DNA of 64,000 bases from Flavobacterium gelidilacus DSM 15343. Lineage in GTDB: Bacteria; Bacteroidota; Bacteroidia; Flavobacteriales; Flavobacteriaceae. Below, piece by piece: positions 17,351 to 25,830 of the stretch; position 1 is the first letter of the stretch; every line of letters begins with the position of its first letter. The notes beneath the pieces are model-generated. The model saw only the letters and a program-made list of their open reading frames with translations, was not told the DNA's origin and did not search any database. Both the position numbers and the translations under genes were made by a program. The stretch lies in assembly GCF_000422685.1 (NCBI RefSeq), contig NZ_AUGN01000011.1, positions 1-64,000 of the forward strand. The letters are read 5' to 3'.

Positions 17351-20212
17351 ATGAGGAATTTTCTTTTTTCTATACTATTCATTACGACAAGTGCATTTGC
17401 CCAAGATTTTACCAAACACGTAAATCCATTTATTGGAACTGGTGGTCACGGACACACTTTCCCAGGAGCGACAACACCTTATGGAATGGTACAACTTTCT
17501 CCAGACACACGAATTGATGGAAGTTGGGATGGTTGTTCAGGCTATCATTATTCAGATAATTTGATTTATGGATTTTCGCACACACATCTAAACGGAACTG
17601 GAGTTTCTGATTTTGGTGATATCATGTTAATGCCAACAATGGGAGAACCATCCTTTGATAATAAAGTATATTCTTCTACATTTTCACACGAAAACGAAAA
17701 AGCTTCAGCAGGTTTTTATAGTGTAAAACTAGACAAACACAATATTGATGTTCGCTTAACAACTTCAACTAGAGTTGGCTTTCATGAATATACTTTCAAT
17801 CATCAAGGTCAAGCCAATATAATTTTAGATTTGAATCATCGAGATAAATTATTAGAAGGCGAAGTTCGAATTATAGATAACAAAACAATTGAAATCTTAA
17901 GAAGAAGTTATGCTTGGGCTACTAATCAATATGTTTATGCTCGCATTGAATTTGATGTTCCCTTCGAAATAAATCTAGCTAAAGCAAATGAGACTAAATC
18001 TGAAAAATTATACAGAGGAACAGAATTAGCTTTAAGTTTTTCTAAACAAGTCAAAAAAGAAGAAAAAATAAATATAAAAGTCACACTTTCTCCAACAAGT
18101 TATGAAGGTGCTAATTTAAACAGTTCAGAAATCAAACATTGGGATTTCGAAAAAGTCAAGAAAGATGCGGAAGCTTTATGGAACAAAGAATTATCAAAGA
18201 TTGAAGTCACTTCTGATGATAAAGACAAATTAGCGATTTTCTACACCGCTTTATATCACACGATGATGCAACCCAACATTGCACAAGATTTAGATGGAAA
18301 ATATCGCGGTAGAGACAACGAAATTCACACAGCTGAAGGATTTGATTATTACACTGTTTTTTCACTTTGGGATACTTTCAGAGCAGCACACCCTTTATAT
18401 ACTTTGATTGATAAAAAACGAACGTCAGATTACATAAACACTTTCATAAAACAATACGAACAAGGTGGAAGATTACCTGTTTGGGAATTAGCGTCAAACG
18501 AAACCGATTGTATGATTGGGTATCATTCGGTTTCCGTAATTGCAGATGCAATGGCAAAAGGAATTACAGGCTTTGGTTACGAAAAAGCTTTTGAAGCAAG
18601 CAAATTTTCAGCGATGAGAGATGTTTTAGGCTTAAAAGCTTATAAAGAAAACGGATTTATTTCTATGGATGACGATCACGAAAGTGTTTCAAAAACGGTC
18701 GAATATGCGTACGACGATTGGTGTATTGCTCAAATGGCTCAAATTTTAAACAAACAAGAGGATTACGAATATTTTATGAAACGTTCTCAAAATTGGAAAA
18801 ACATTTTCGATTGGAATACTAGTTTTATGCGTCCAAAGAAAAATGGTGGTTGGGACAAACCTTTCGATCCAAAAGAAGTCAATAATAATTATACCGAAGG
18901 AAATGCTTGGCAATATTCTTTTTTTGTACCACAAGATATTGATGGAATGATTAATGCTTATGGTGGAAATGAAAAATTTGAAACCAAACTAGATGAAATG
19001 TTTAATTCTGAAAGTAAAACTACAGGAAGAGAACAAGTTGATGTAACAGGTTTAATCGGACAATATGCACACGGAAACGAACCAAGTCATCACATGGCTT
19101 ATTTGTATAATTATATTGGAAAACCTGAAAAAACAAAAGAAAAAGTACATTATATCTTAAACGAATTCTACAAAAATACGCCAGATGGTTTAATAGGAAA
19201 CGAAGATTGCGGACAAATGAGTGCTTGGTATGTGTTGAGTTCTATTGGTTTATACCAGGTTACACCTGGACAAGAAACATTTAATGTGGTTGAGCCTATT
19301 TTTAAAAACACAAAAATTACTTTAGATAATGTTGAAAATATTAATTTCAAAGTAAATGAAATGAAGTTTCCTTTTGTTCATTACAATTTGAAACATACTA
19401 CACATCCAGTAACTTTGATTTCAAATAATAAGTTCGAAACTGTTCCGGTTATTAAAGCTGAAAGCAAATCATTCAAAGATAAAATGTTAGTTGAGTTAAT
19501 TTCAGATATAGATTCAGATTTAGATGAATTATATTATTGGGTTGATATAAGTTTAAATCTAAAAGATAGTTTGACAATAAAAAGTAATGCTAAAAAATAT
19601 ACTTCTCCCTTTGAAATTGATAAATCTGCCACAGTATATGCATTTACAAAGATTCAAGCAAGGAAAATGTATAGAGTAAATGCAAAAAGACATTACAGTT
19701 ACAGCAATACCATTTCAGCCCAATTCTTCAAAAAGCCAAATAACTACACAATTGATATCAAATCAAAATACAATCCACAATATCATGCTGGTGGCGATGA
19801 AGGTTTGTTAGACGGAATTTATGGCAACGAAAACTGGAGAAAAGGAGAATGGCAAGGTTTTCAAAACCAAGATTTTGAATGTGTCGTTGATATGCAATCC
19901 ACACGTCAAATAAGTTCAATCACATCTAATTACCTACAAGACACACGTTCTTGGATTTTAATGCCAACCAAAGTAGAGTATTATATTTCTGAAGATAATA
20001 TCACATTTGAGAAAGTAGGAACAGTTGAAAACGCAGTCGATCCAAAAGAATATGAAACCGTAATTAAACCTTTTGAATTAAAATTTAAATCGCAAAAAGC
20101 TAGATATGTAAAAGTCATTGCAACCAATTTTGGAAAATTACCAGAATGGCATCAAGGTTTTCCATCCAACGGTGATGCTTTTATTTTTATTGACGAAATA
20201 ACAATTAAATAA
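17351..20212 (+). CDS. GH92 family alpha-mannosidase
   Basis: 953 residues. Signal peptide (MRNFLFSILFITTSAFAQ), then the GH92 N-terminal domain starting VNPFIGTGGHGHTFPGAT and containing GFSHTHLNGTG. The catalytic domain carries the family blocks HGNEPSHH (574-581) and GNEDCGQMSAW (616-626). GH92 enzymes are calcium-dependent inverting exo-alpha-mannosidases. After ~residue 715 come a chitobiase-like FN3-associated segment and a C-terminal F5/8 type C (discoidin) sugar-binding domain, a less usual extension. It stands alone, with no SusC/D pair nearby, and likely acts in the periplasm on mannose-containing glycans. Confidence 0.95.
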   Translation: MRNFLFSILFITTSAFAQDFTKHVNPFIGTGGHGHTFPGATTPYGMVQLSPDTRIDGSWDGCSGYHYSDNLIYGFSHTHLNGTGVSDFGDIMLMPTMGEPSFDNKVYSSTFSHENEKASAGFYSVKLDKHNIDVRLTTSTRVGFHEYTFNHQGQANIILDLNHRDKLLEGEVRIIDNKTIEILRRSYAWATNQYVYARIEFDVPFEINLAKANETKSEKLYRGTELALSFSKQVKKEEKINIKVTLSPTSYEGANLNSSEIKHWDFEKVKKDAEALWNKELSKIEVTSDDKDKLAIFYTALYHTMMQPNIAQDLDGKYRGRDNEIHTAEGFDYYTVFSLWDTFRAAHPLYTLIDKKRTSDYINTFIKQYEQGGRLPVWELASNETDCMIGYHSVSVIADAMAKGITGFGYEKAFEASKFSAMRDVLGLKAYKENGFISMDDDHESVSKTVEYAYDDWCIAQMAQILNKQEDYEYFMKRSQNWKNIFDWNTSFMRPKKNGGWDKPFDPKEVNNNYTEGNAWQYSFFVPQDIDGMINAYGGNEKFETKLDEMFNSESKTTGREQVDVTGLIGQYAHGNEPSHHMAYLYNYIGKPEKTKEKVHYILNEFYKNTPDGLIGNEDCGQMSAWYVLSSIGLYQVTPGQETFNVVEPIFKNTKITLDNVENINFKVNEMKFPFVHYNLKHTTHPVTLISNNKFETVPVIKAESKSFKDKMLVELISDIDSDLDELYYWVDISLNLKDSLTIKSNAKKYTSPFEIDKSATVYAFTKIQARKMYRVNAKRHYSYSNTISAQFFKKPNNYTIDIKSKYNPQYHAGGDEGLLDGIYGNENWRKGEWQGFQNQDFECVVDMQSTRQISSITSNYLQDTRSWILMPTKVEYYISEDNITFEKVGTVENAVDPKEYETVIKPFELKFKSQKARYVKVIATNFGKLPEWHQGFPSNGDAFIFIDEITIK

Positions 20213-20220
20213 GACTACTA

Positions 20221-20266
20221 AAAAAATCCCATTTAGAATATAACTTAATTTCTAAATGGGATTTTT
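20221..20266. terminator. Bidirectional terminator between GH92 gene and gpsA
   Basis: AAAATCCCATTTAGAA pairs with TTCTAAATGGGATTTT, giving a T-run on both strands. Confidence 0.9.
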
Positions 20267-20287
20267 ATACCTTTTTGCTTTTTCAGC

Positions 20288-21283
20288 TTAATCTAATTTA
20301 TCAGTCAATTTAGCAAACACTTTTTTTGCATCCTTTCCTTCATATAAAATTTGGTAAACTGCATCAATAATTGGTGTTTTCGCACCATATTCTTGATTTA
20401 ACTTATAGGCGCTATTTGTAGCATAATAACCTTCAGCAACCATACTCATCTCCATTTGAGCTGATTTTACTGTGTAGCCTTTTCCAATCATGTTTCCGAA
20501 CATTCTATTTCTAGAAAACACAGAATATCCTGTTACCAATAAATCTCCTAAATAAGCAGAATCATTAATATTACGTTTCATTTTATGTACTTTTCGAATA
20601 AATTTTTTCATTTCACGAATTCCGTTACTCATCAAAACCGATTGAAAGTTATCTCCATAACCTAATCCGTGAGCAATTCCGGCAGCGATAGCATAAATAT
20701 TTTTTAACATGGCTGCATATTCAGTCCCAATAATATCATCAGAAGTTTTTGCTTTGATGTAATCTCCACTTAAATTAGTTGCCATTATTTTGGCTTTCTC
20801 TAAATCACCACAAGCAATTGTTAAATAAGATAAACGTTCCAAAGCAACTTCTTCTGCGTGACAAGGTCCAGTGATTACACCGATGTTTTCATATGGAATG
20901 TCATATTTTTTATGAAAATGTTCCCCAACAATTAAACTAGTTTCTGGAACAATTCCTTTAATAGCAGAAAAAATGACTTTATCTTTTAAACTTTCTGTAA
21001 GTTTTTCCAATTCACCACTCAAAAAAGCAGAAGGAATAGCAAATATGACATAATCAGCAAAAGCGACAGCTTCATTGATATCATTGGTTAACCTAAGTTT
21101 TTTAATATCAAATTCAACTGAACTTAAATAATTAGGGTTATGTTTTTGATGTTTTAAATGTTCTAAAGCATAAACATTACGCATATACCATGCAATTTCA
21201 GTTTGGTTTTCACATAACATTTTGGCAATTGCTGTTGCCCAACTTCCACCACCAATAACTGCAAACTTTGGATTTTTATTCAT
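20288..21283 (-). CDS. gpsA: Glycerol-3-phosphate dehydrogenase [NAD(P)+]
   Basis: 331 residues. Rossmann start FAVIGGGSWATAIAKMLCEN, then FAIPSAFL, IFSAIKGIVP and GPCHAEEVA. The catalytic Lys lies in TEYAAMLKNIYAIAAGIAHG, followed by GDLLVTGYSVFSRNRMFG. It reduces dihydroxyacetone phosphate to sn-glycerol-3-phosphate for phospholipid synthesis. It has a good promoter of its own and is bounded downstream by the shared terminator. Confidence 0.97.
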   Translation of the reverse strand: MNKNPKFAVIGGGSWATAIAKMLCENQTEIAWYMRNVYALEHLKHQKHNPNYLSSVEFDIKKLRLTNDINEAVAFADYVIFAIPSAFLSGELEKLTESLKDKVIFSAIKGIVPETSLIVGEHFHKKYDIPYENIGVITGPCHAEEVALERLSYLTIACGDLEKAKIMATNLSGDYIKAKTSDDIIGTEYAAMLKNIYAIAAGIAHGLGYGDNFQSVLMSNGIREMKKFIRKVHKMKRNINDSAYLGDLLVTGYSVFSRNRMFGNMIGKGYTVKSAQMEMSMVAEGYYATNSAYKLNQEYGAKTPIIDAVYQILYEGKDAKKVFAKLTDKLD

Positions 21284-21303
21284 TTCTCAATCGATTAAGT
21301 AAC

Positions 21304-21333
21304 CAAAATTAGCAAATTAAAACGCATTATCAA
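21304..21333 (-). promoter_or_regulatory. gpsA promoter
   Basis: On the minus strand: TTG (21333-21331), 19 bp, TAATTTTG (21311-21304), 20 bp before the ATG. Both elements and the spacing match. Confidence 0.78.
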
Positions 21334-21487
21334 ATCAATTGTTAAAAGTGTTAAGGGAAAGTTTAACAAAATTTTAAAAATTGGAGCGCAATTTTAAATT
21401 AACTATATCGTTTTTAGTTTGTAATAAGTTGTTAATATTACGAATACATAAATTAAGTTGGGTTAAGTTAATTTTTGTTTTGGGGTT
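21334..21487. other. Non-coding spacer between gpsA and the alcohol dehydrogenase gene
   Basis: AT-rich sequence with several GTTAA-containing words (GTTAAAAGTGTTAAGGG, later GTTAATATT and GGGTTAAGTTAA). No credible ORF, tRNA or known RNA was seen. A 63-codon open frame here runs through the terminator and is rejected. Confidence 0.6.
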
Positions 21488-21526
21488 AAAAAAAAGCGTT
21501 CAAGAAGTAATTCCTGAACGCTTTTT
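21488..21526 (-). terminator. Terminator of the alcohol dehydrogenase unit
   Basis: AAAGCGTTCA and TGAACGCTTT form the stem. On the minus strand it is followed by a T-run (+ strand A-run 21488-21495). Confidence 0.88.
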
Positions 21527-21532
21527 GATTTG

Positions 21533-21566
21533 TCTGAATATCCAAAATCTGAATATCCAAAAATCT
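21533..21566. repeat. Alternating 7/8-bp array
   Basis: TCTGAAT followed by ATCCAAAA occurs twice in a row, a 15-bp period made of 7 + 8. It lies directly after the alcohol dehydrogenase stop. Confidence 0.75.
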
Positions 21567-21568
21567 AT

Positions 21569-22750
21569 TTAATAACTCATCTCAACTATTTCTTTCACTT
21601 TTTCTGTAGTAATGTTTTGTTTTTCACCTAAGGCTTTCCAGCCTCTTTCTTCAAAACGATTTACTATGAAGTCAGCAGTTTTTGAAAAATCTTCATCTGT
21701 GTTTTCAGATAATTTTGTTTTCATTCCCATTGTATGAAAAAATTCAACTGTTTTTTCAATAGCTTTTTCAGCAATTTCTTCTGTTGAACCTTCTTGGATG
21801 TTCCAAACACGTTTTCCGTATTGCGCTAATTTATCTTTCTTAGTTTCAAACATTACTTTATATAAGTTTGGACCTATGATAGCCAATGTTCTTGCGTGAT
21901 CAATATTGTACAAAGCTGTTAATTCGTGACCAATCATATGTGTTGCCCAGTCACTTGGAACACCTTTTTGAATTAGTCCGTTTAAAGCCATTGTTGCACA
22001 CCAAACAAAGTTAGAAGCCAATTTGTAGTCTTTTGGATTTTCAACTACATCTGGACCAATTTCTACTAATGTTTGTAAAATGCTTTCTGCTATTCTATCT
22101 TGTAAAATAGCATCATGCCTATAAGTCAAATACTGTTCCATTGTATGTGTAAAAGCATCCACAACACCATTTTGTAATTGTCTTTTTGGTAAAGATGTAA
22201 TTACGGTTGGATCAACAATAGAGAATTTTGGAAATAAAGCACTTCCGCCCAAAGTTAATTTCTCTTGTGTTTCATTAATAGTTACTACTGCTCCTGAATT
22301 CATTTCTGAACCTGTTGCTGGTAAAGTTAAAACTGTTCCAAAAGGCACTACGTTGTCACCTTCTTTGAAAAGAATTCTTTTTCTTAAAATTTCAGCGGCA
22401 TCACCTTCGTAGTTTACAGCTGCAGAAATAAATTTTGTTCCATCAATAACACTTCCACCACCAACTGCTAGAACAAATCCGATTTTTTGTTCACGGACGA
22501 TTTCAACAGCTTTCATTAAAGTTTCATATTTTGGATTTGGTTCTATTCCACCAAATTCAACAATATTATTTTCTTCAAATTGTGTTGCTAAAGCAGCTTT
22601 TACTTGGTCGTAAACGCCATTTTTGAAAATACTTCCACCACCATAAGTGATAAGAATTTTTGTATTTGCAGGTACTAAGTCTTTTAATTTTTCAATTTGT
22701 CCTTTACCAAAGACATAATTTACTGGATTATATAATTCGAAATTGTTCAT
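21569..22750 (-). CDS. Iron-dependent alcohol dehydrogenase (YqhD/BdhA-like)
   Basis: 393 residues. Group III alcohol dehydrogenase: VNYVFGKGQIEKL at the start, VLAVGGGSVIDGTKFISAA (cofactor-binding GGGS), LPATGSEMNSGAVVT, and metal ligands in VDAFTHTMEQYL and THMIGHELTALYNIDHARTL (Asp and three His). Members reduce aldehydes with NADPH and help detoxify reactive aldehydes. It follows the DJ-1-like lipoprotein gene by 4 bp, consistent with a shared carbonyl-stress role controlled by the divergent LysR regulator. Confidence 0.92.
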   Translation of the reverse strand: MNNFELYNPVNYVFGKGQIEKLKDLVPANTKILITYGGGSIFKNGVYDQVKAALATQFEENNIVEFGGIEPNPKYETLMKAVEIVREQKIGFVLAVGGGSVIDGTKFISAAVNYEGDAAEILRKRILFKEGDNVVPFGTVLTLPATGSEMNSGAVVTINETQEKLTLGGSALFPKFSIVDPTVITSLPKRQLQNGVVDAFTHTMEQYLTYRHDAILQDRIAESILQTLVEIGPDVVENPKDYKLASNFVWCATMALNGLIQKGVPSDWATHMIGHELTALYNIDHARTLAIIGPNLYKVMFETKKDKLAQYGKRVWNIQEGSTEEIAEKAIEKTVEFFHTMGMKTKLSENTDEDFSKTADFIVNRFEERGWKALGEKQNITTEKVKEIVEMSY

Positions 22751-22754
22751 TTTT

Positions 22755-23546
22755 TTATTTATTTAATTGATCTAATAATTTTTGAGCTACTAATTTAGAT
22801 GAAGCTGGATTTTGACCTGTGATCAATAAACCATCTTCAACTGCATAAGGTGCCCAATTTTCACCTTTACTGTATTCGGCTCCGTTTGCTTTTAAAGCGT
22901 CTTCTAATAAGAAAGGGACTACTTTAGTTAAACCAACAGCTTCTTCTTCTTCATTAGTAAAACCTGTTACTTTTTTTCCTTTTACTAAGTATTCACCATT
23001 CACTTTTACATCTTTCAATACTCCCGGAGAATGACATACAAAAGCAACTGGTTTGTTGTTTGTGTAGAATGATTCAATTAATGATTTTGAGACATCACTT
23101 GAAGCCAAATCCCATAATGGTCCATGTCCACCTGGATAGAATACAGCGTCATAATCCGCTTGATTTACATCAGCTAATTTAACTGTATTTGCTAATTTTT
23201 GTTGTAATGCAGCATCACTATCAAACCTTTTAGTGTCTTCTGTTGCTGAACTTGGATCAGCACTTTTTGGATCAATTGGTGGTTGTCCACCATTTGGTGA
23301 TGCAATTGTAATTTCAACTCCTTTATCTGCTAATTCATAATAAGGTGCTGCAAATTCTTCTATCCAAAATCCTGTTTTTTCTCCTGTGTTTCCTAAGTCT
23401 TCATGACTAGTTAAAACAAATAATACCTTTTTCATAGTTTCTTTTTTTGTTATTTGATTTTCTTGTGTTGTTGTTTCTGTTGTGTTTTCTTTGTCTTTAC
23501 AACTTACAGACAAAATTACGATTAATGCTACTGCTATGCGTTTCAT
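22755..23546 (-). CDS. DJ-1/PfpI family protein (Hsp31-like) with lipoprotein signal
   Basis: 263 residues. A lipobox ends at Cys16 (ILSVSC), followed by a Thr/Glu-rich linker. The type 1 glutamine-amidotransferase-like domain begins at Met38 (MKKVLFVLTSHED). Catalytic features: WIEEFAAPY (active-site Glu), FYPGGHGPLWDL, and the nucleophile elbow AFVCHSPGV (Cys171-His172). Glyoxalase III/chaperone-type enzymes have this composition. Met38 (codon at 23435-23433) is also preceded by an A-rich leader, so a cytoplasmic isoform is possible. Operon partner of the alcohol dehydrogenase. Confidence 0.9.
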   Translation of the reverse strand: MKRIAVALIVILSVSCKDKENTTETTTQENQITKKETMKKVLFVLTSHEDLGNTGEKTGFWIEEFAAPYYELADKGVEITIASPNGGQPPIDPKSADPSSATEDTKRFDSDAALQQKLANTVKLADVNQADYDAVFYPGGHGPLWDLASSDVSKSLIESFYTNNKPVAFVCHSPGVLKDVKVNGEYLVKGKKVTGFTNEEEEAVGLTKVVPFLLEDALKANGAEYSKGENWAPYAVEDGLLITGQNPASSKLVAQKLLDQLNK

Positions 23547-23564
23547 GATTTGTTATTTATTTTA

Positions 23565-23572
23565 CAAAATTA
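23565..23572 (-). promoter_or_regulatory. -7 box of the DJ-1/alcohol dehydrogenase unit
   Basis: TAATTTTG on the minus strand, 18 bp before the ATG. Confidence 0.55.
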
Positions 23573-23606
23573 CATCATTTATGATATCAGTAAAAATAAT
23601 TTAAAT

Positions 23607-23630
23607 TATGTTTGTGATAAATATATTTAT
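23607..23630 (+). promoter_or_regulatory. -7 box and perfect palindrome before the LysR gene
   Basis: TATGTTTG at 23607-23614 is a -7 match. ATAAATATATTTAT (23617-23630) is a perfect 14-bp palindrome ending 3 bp before the regulator's ATG, a candidate autoregulatory operator. Confidence 0.5.
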
Positions 23631-23633
23631 ATC

Positions 23634-24533
23634 ATGGTAAGTTTAGAATGGTATCGAACCTTTAAATCTGTTTATAAAAACGGAAACTTTTCACAAGCAG
23701 CAAAAGAATTATTTATAAGTCAACCTGCAGTTAGTCAGCAAATAGCCATGTTAGAAGCACATGTAGGTTATAAATTATTCAATCGAAAATCAAAAGGTGT
23801 TGAACCAACTGAGTATGCAAAATTACTAAACAATTTAATTATTGAAGCTTTAGATCGTTTGGAAAGTGTGGAAAATGGTTTTCGGGAAAAAGCATTTAGT
23901 TCTAATAGACTGGTTTCTATCGGAATATCAAAACATTTATTTGCTAGTATTGGAACAAAGCTAATTTTAAAATTCGATTTTATTGATTTTACTTATGGTG
24001 AAAATGAAGAATTATTTAATTTAGTGAATGATAAAAAAATAGACTTTGCCATTGTAACCCAAAAATTTGACACTTTTGACACCATTCAAAAAGAGTTAGG
24101 TAAAATAAAGCAAATCGTTGTTGCAAGTAACGATTTAGATTTAAAAGAAGTTAAGAAAGAAATCAAAAATGAAAATTATACGACCATCGAAAATTGGTTA
24201 AATGAACAAAAGTGGTATAATTTTGATGCTAGAATTCCTCATGTAAAATTATTTTGGTTGTACGTTTTTGATAAAAAAAGACCTTCAATGATTTCTAATT
24301 ACATCATTCCTTCTGAAACAGAAATGCTAGCTACTTTGGCTGAAAATTCAGGAGTTTCTATTGTTTGGAACATTAATGCGAAGCGATATTTAAAAGAAAA
24401 CAAAATTCAATTAGTTTGGAATAGCTCTAAAATGCCATCTACAGAAATTTATTTATTAGCTCGAAAGAATGATACTTTGAATTCGATTTTAGATGAAGTG
24501 AAAGAAGAGATTGGTGCTTATATTTTGGCTTAA
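23634..24533 (+). CDS. LysR-family transcriptional regulator
   Basis: 299 residues from the ATG at 23634; an upstream in-frame TTG at 23550 would put 28 AT-rich, non-conserved residues ahead of the domain. The winged helix is standard (LEWYRTFKSVYKNGNFSQAA, then ISQPAVSQQIAMLEAHVGYK, NRKSKGVEPTEYA). The effector domain is recognisable but divergent. It is divergent from the DJ-1/alcohol dehydrogenase pair with 87 bp between starts, the usual arrangement for a LysR regulator and its target. Confidence 0.93.
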   Translation: MVSLEWYRTFKSVYKNGNFSQAAKELFISQPAVSQQIAMLEAHVGYKLFNRKSKGVEPTEYAKLLNNLIIEALDRLESVENGFREKAFSSNRLVSIGISKHLFASIGTKLILKFDFIDFTYGENEELFNLVNDKKIDFAIVTQKFDTFDTIQKELGKIKQIVVASNDLDLKEVKKEIKNENYTTIENWLNEQKWYNFDARIPHVKLFWLYVFDKKRPSMISNYIIPSETEMLATLAENSGVSIVWNINAKRYLKENKIQLVWNSSKMPSTEIYLLARKNDTLNSILDEVKEEIGAYILA

Positions 24534-24535
24534 CA

Positions 24536-25117
24536 TTACTTTTTATAAAACAAATTATGTTCTACATATTCCCAAACCTCTTTAGGTAACATGGGAACAA
24601 TATTTTTACCGTTTTTGATATTTTCTCGAATAAATGTAGAAGATAATTCAACTATTGGCGCACCAATTCTGTGAATTTTTGGATGGTTTACAAACTGATC
24701 ATCCATTTCACCAGAATTCAATCTAGGATAAACATAAACGTCATGATTCTTTAAAATGACTTCATAGTTTTTCCATTTATGAAGTGAATTTAGATTGTCT
24801 TCACCCATGATTAAAGAAAATTTGTGTTGTGGAAATTTCTCATATAAATGAGCTAAAGTATTTACCGTGTAATTTGGTTGAGGTAATTTGAATTCAATAT
24901 CTGAAGGTTGAATCTTTGGAAAATCTTTTGTAGCCAAATGCACCATTTCTAAACGATGATAATCATCTAAAAGTGTATTCTTCTTCTTGTGTGGATTATG
25001 AGGTGTGACAACCATCCAAATTTGATCTAAATCAGAATGTTCAGCCATATGATTAGCAATAATCAAGTGCCCAACGTGAATTGGATTGAATGTTCCGAAA
25101 TATAAACCGATTTTCAT
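24536..25117 (-). CDS. nadD: Nicotinate-nucleotide adenylyltransferase
   Basis: 193 residues. GLYFGTFNPIHVGHLIIANH contains the (T/H)xGH nucleotidyltransferase motif, and IVELSSTFIRENIKNGK matches the ISSTxIR block. It adenylates nicotinate mononucleotide in NAD synthesis. Its stop is 2 bp from the convergent LysR stop. It lies downstream of gmk across a 72-bp gap holding a stem-loop. Confidence 0.96.
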   Translation of the reverse strand: MKIGLYFGTFNPIHVGHLIIANHMAEHSDLDQIWMVVTPHNPHKKKNTLLDDYHRLEMVHLATKDFPKIQPSDIEFKLPQPNYTVNTLAHLYEKFPQHKFSLIMGEDNLNSLHKWKNYEVILKNHDVYVYPRLNSGEMDDQFVNHPKIHRIGAPIVELSSTFIRENIKNGKNIVPMLPKEVWEYVEHNLFYKK

Positions 25118-25124
25118 GATTTTA

Positions 25125-25183
25125 ATTAAAAGATTAAAAGATTGAAAGATTGAAATAATTTTAAATTCTTAAATCTTTCAATC
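25125..25183. repeat. 8-bp-period array and 12-bp inverted repeat between gmk and nadD
   Basis: ATTAAAAG-type units recur every 8 bp from 25125. Inside, GATTGAAAGATT (25140-25151) is perfectly inverted at 25172-25183 across a 20-base loop. On the minus strand the stem is followed by a T-rich stretch, so it may terminate gmk. Confidence 0.75.
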
Positions 25184-25189
25184 ATTAAA

Positions 25190-25762
25190 TTATTTAGAAA
25201 TAAACTCCTTAACCAACTGATATGCTTCTTCTTTAGCAGTATCTAAATCATAATTCTTAATTATTTTGTCAAATTGTGGTGCAGTGGCTAATTCGACAGA
25301 AGCTTTTGCTACACGCATGTTGATTTTGTCTTCACTTTCTGTAGAACGTAATTTTAATCTTCGTTTTAATTCATCTACACTCGGTGGTTTTACAAAAACA
25401 GCTAATGTTTCTTCCGGAAATTTGTGTTTGATTCTTAATCCACCAACAACATCAATATCAAAAATTACGTGTTTTCCTAAAGCCCAAATTCGTTCAATTT
25501 CAGCTTTTAAAGTTCCGTAGAAATTATCCGTGTAAACTTCTTCCCATTCTACAAAGTCTTCGGCTTTAATATGATTTTTAAATTCTTCCCAAGAAATGAA
25601 GTAATAATCTGTTCCGTGAATTTCTGTTCCTCTTGGCTCACGAGTAGTGCATGAGATTGAGAATTCTAAATTTAAATCTTCTTTTTCTAATAAGTGTCTT
25701 ACTATGGTAGTTTTTCCAGAACCAGATGGTGCTGAGAATACAAATAATTTTCCTTTAGTCAT
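25190..25762 (-). CDS. gmk: Guanylate kinase
   Basis: 190 residues from the ATG at 25762. Eight extra in-frame codons upstream (MLKQVQHK) are translated from a REP-like palindrome and are not part of the protein. P-loop FSAPSGSGKTT, GMP-binding STTREPRG-type block (SCTTREPRGTEIHG), and the YTDNFYGTLKAEIE region are all present. It phosphorylates GMP to GDP. The REP palindrome ends 3 bp before the start codon, a placement shared with batD. Confidence 0.97.
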   Translation of the reverse strand: MTKGKLFVFSAPSGSGKTTIVRHLLEKEDLNLEFSISCTTREPRGTEIHGTDYYFISWEEFKNHIKAEDFVEWEEVYTDNFYGTLKAEIERIWALGKHVIFDIDVVGGLRIKHKFPEETLAVFVKPPSVDELKRRLKLRSTESEDKINMRVAKASVELATAPQFDKIIKNYDLDTAKEEAYQLVKEFISK

Positions 25763-25765
25763 TTT

Positions 25766-25800
25766 ATGCTGAACTTGTTTCAGCATCTTTCCATGCTGAA
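25766..25800. repeat. 21-bp REP-like palindrome copy 2 plus half-site (start-codon proximal)
   Basis: ATGCTGAA, CTTGT loop, TTCAGCAT at 25766-25786; a further half-site ATGCTGAA at 25793-25800. On the minus strand the palindrome ends AAA before the gmk ATG. Confidence 0.92.
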
Positions 25801-25830
25801 AATTTATATTTTTAATCTTTATATTTGCTT

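Noticed and set aside
21381..21572. 63-codon plus-strand ORF between gpsA and the alcohol dehydrogenase gene
   Set aside because: It runs through the intrinsic terminator and the 7/8-bp array; no protein-like composition or start context.
25763..25786. Longer guanylate kinase starting MLKQVQHK
   Set aside because: These codons are a REP palindrome; guanylate kinases start a few residues before the P-loop, as from 25762.
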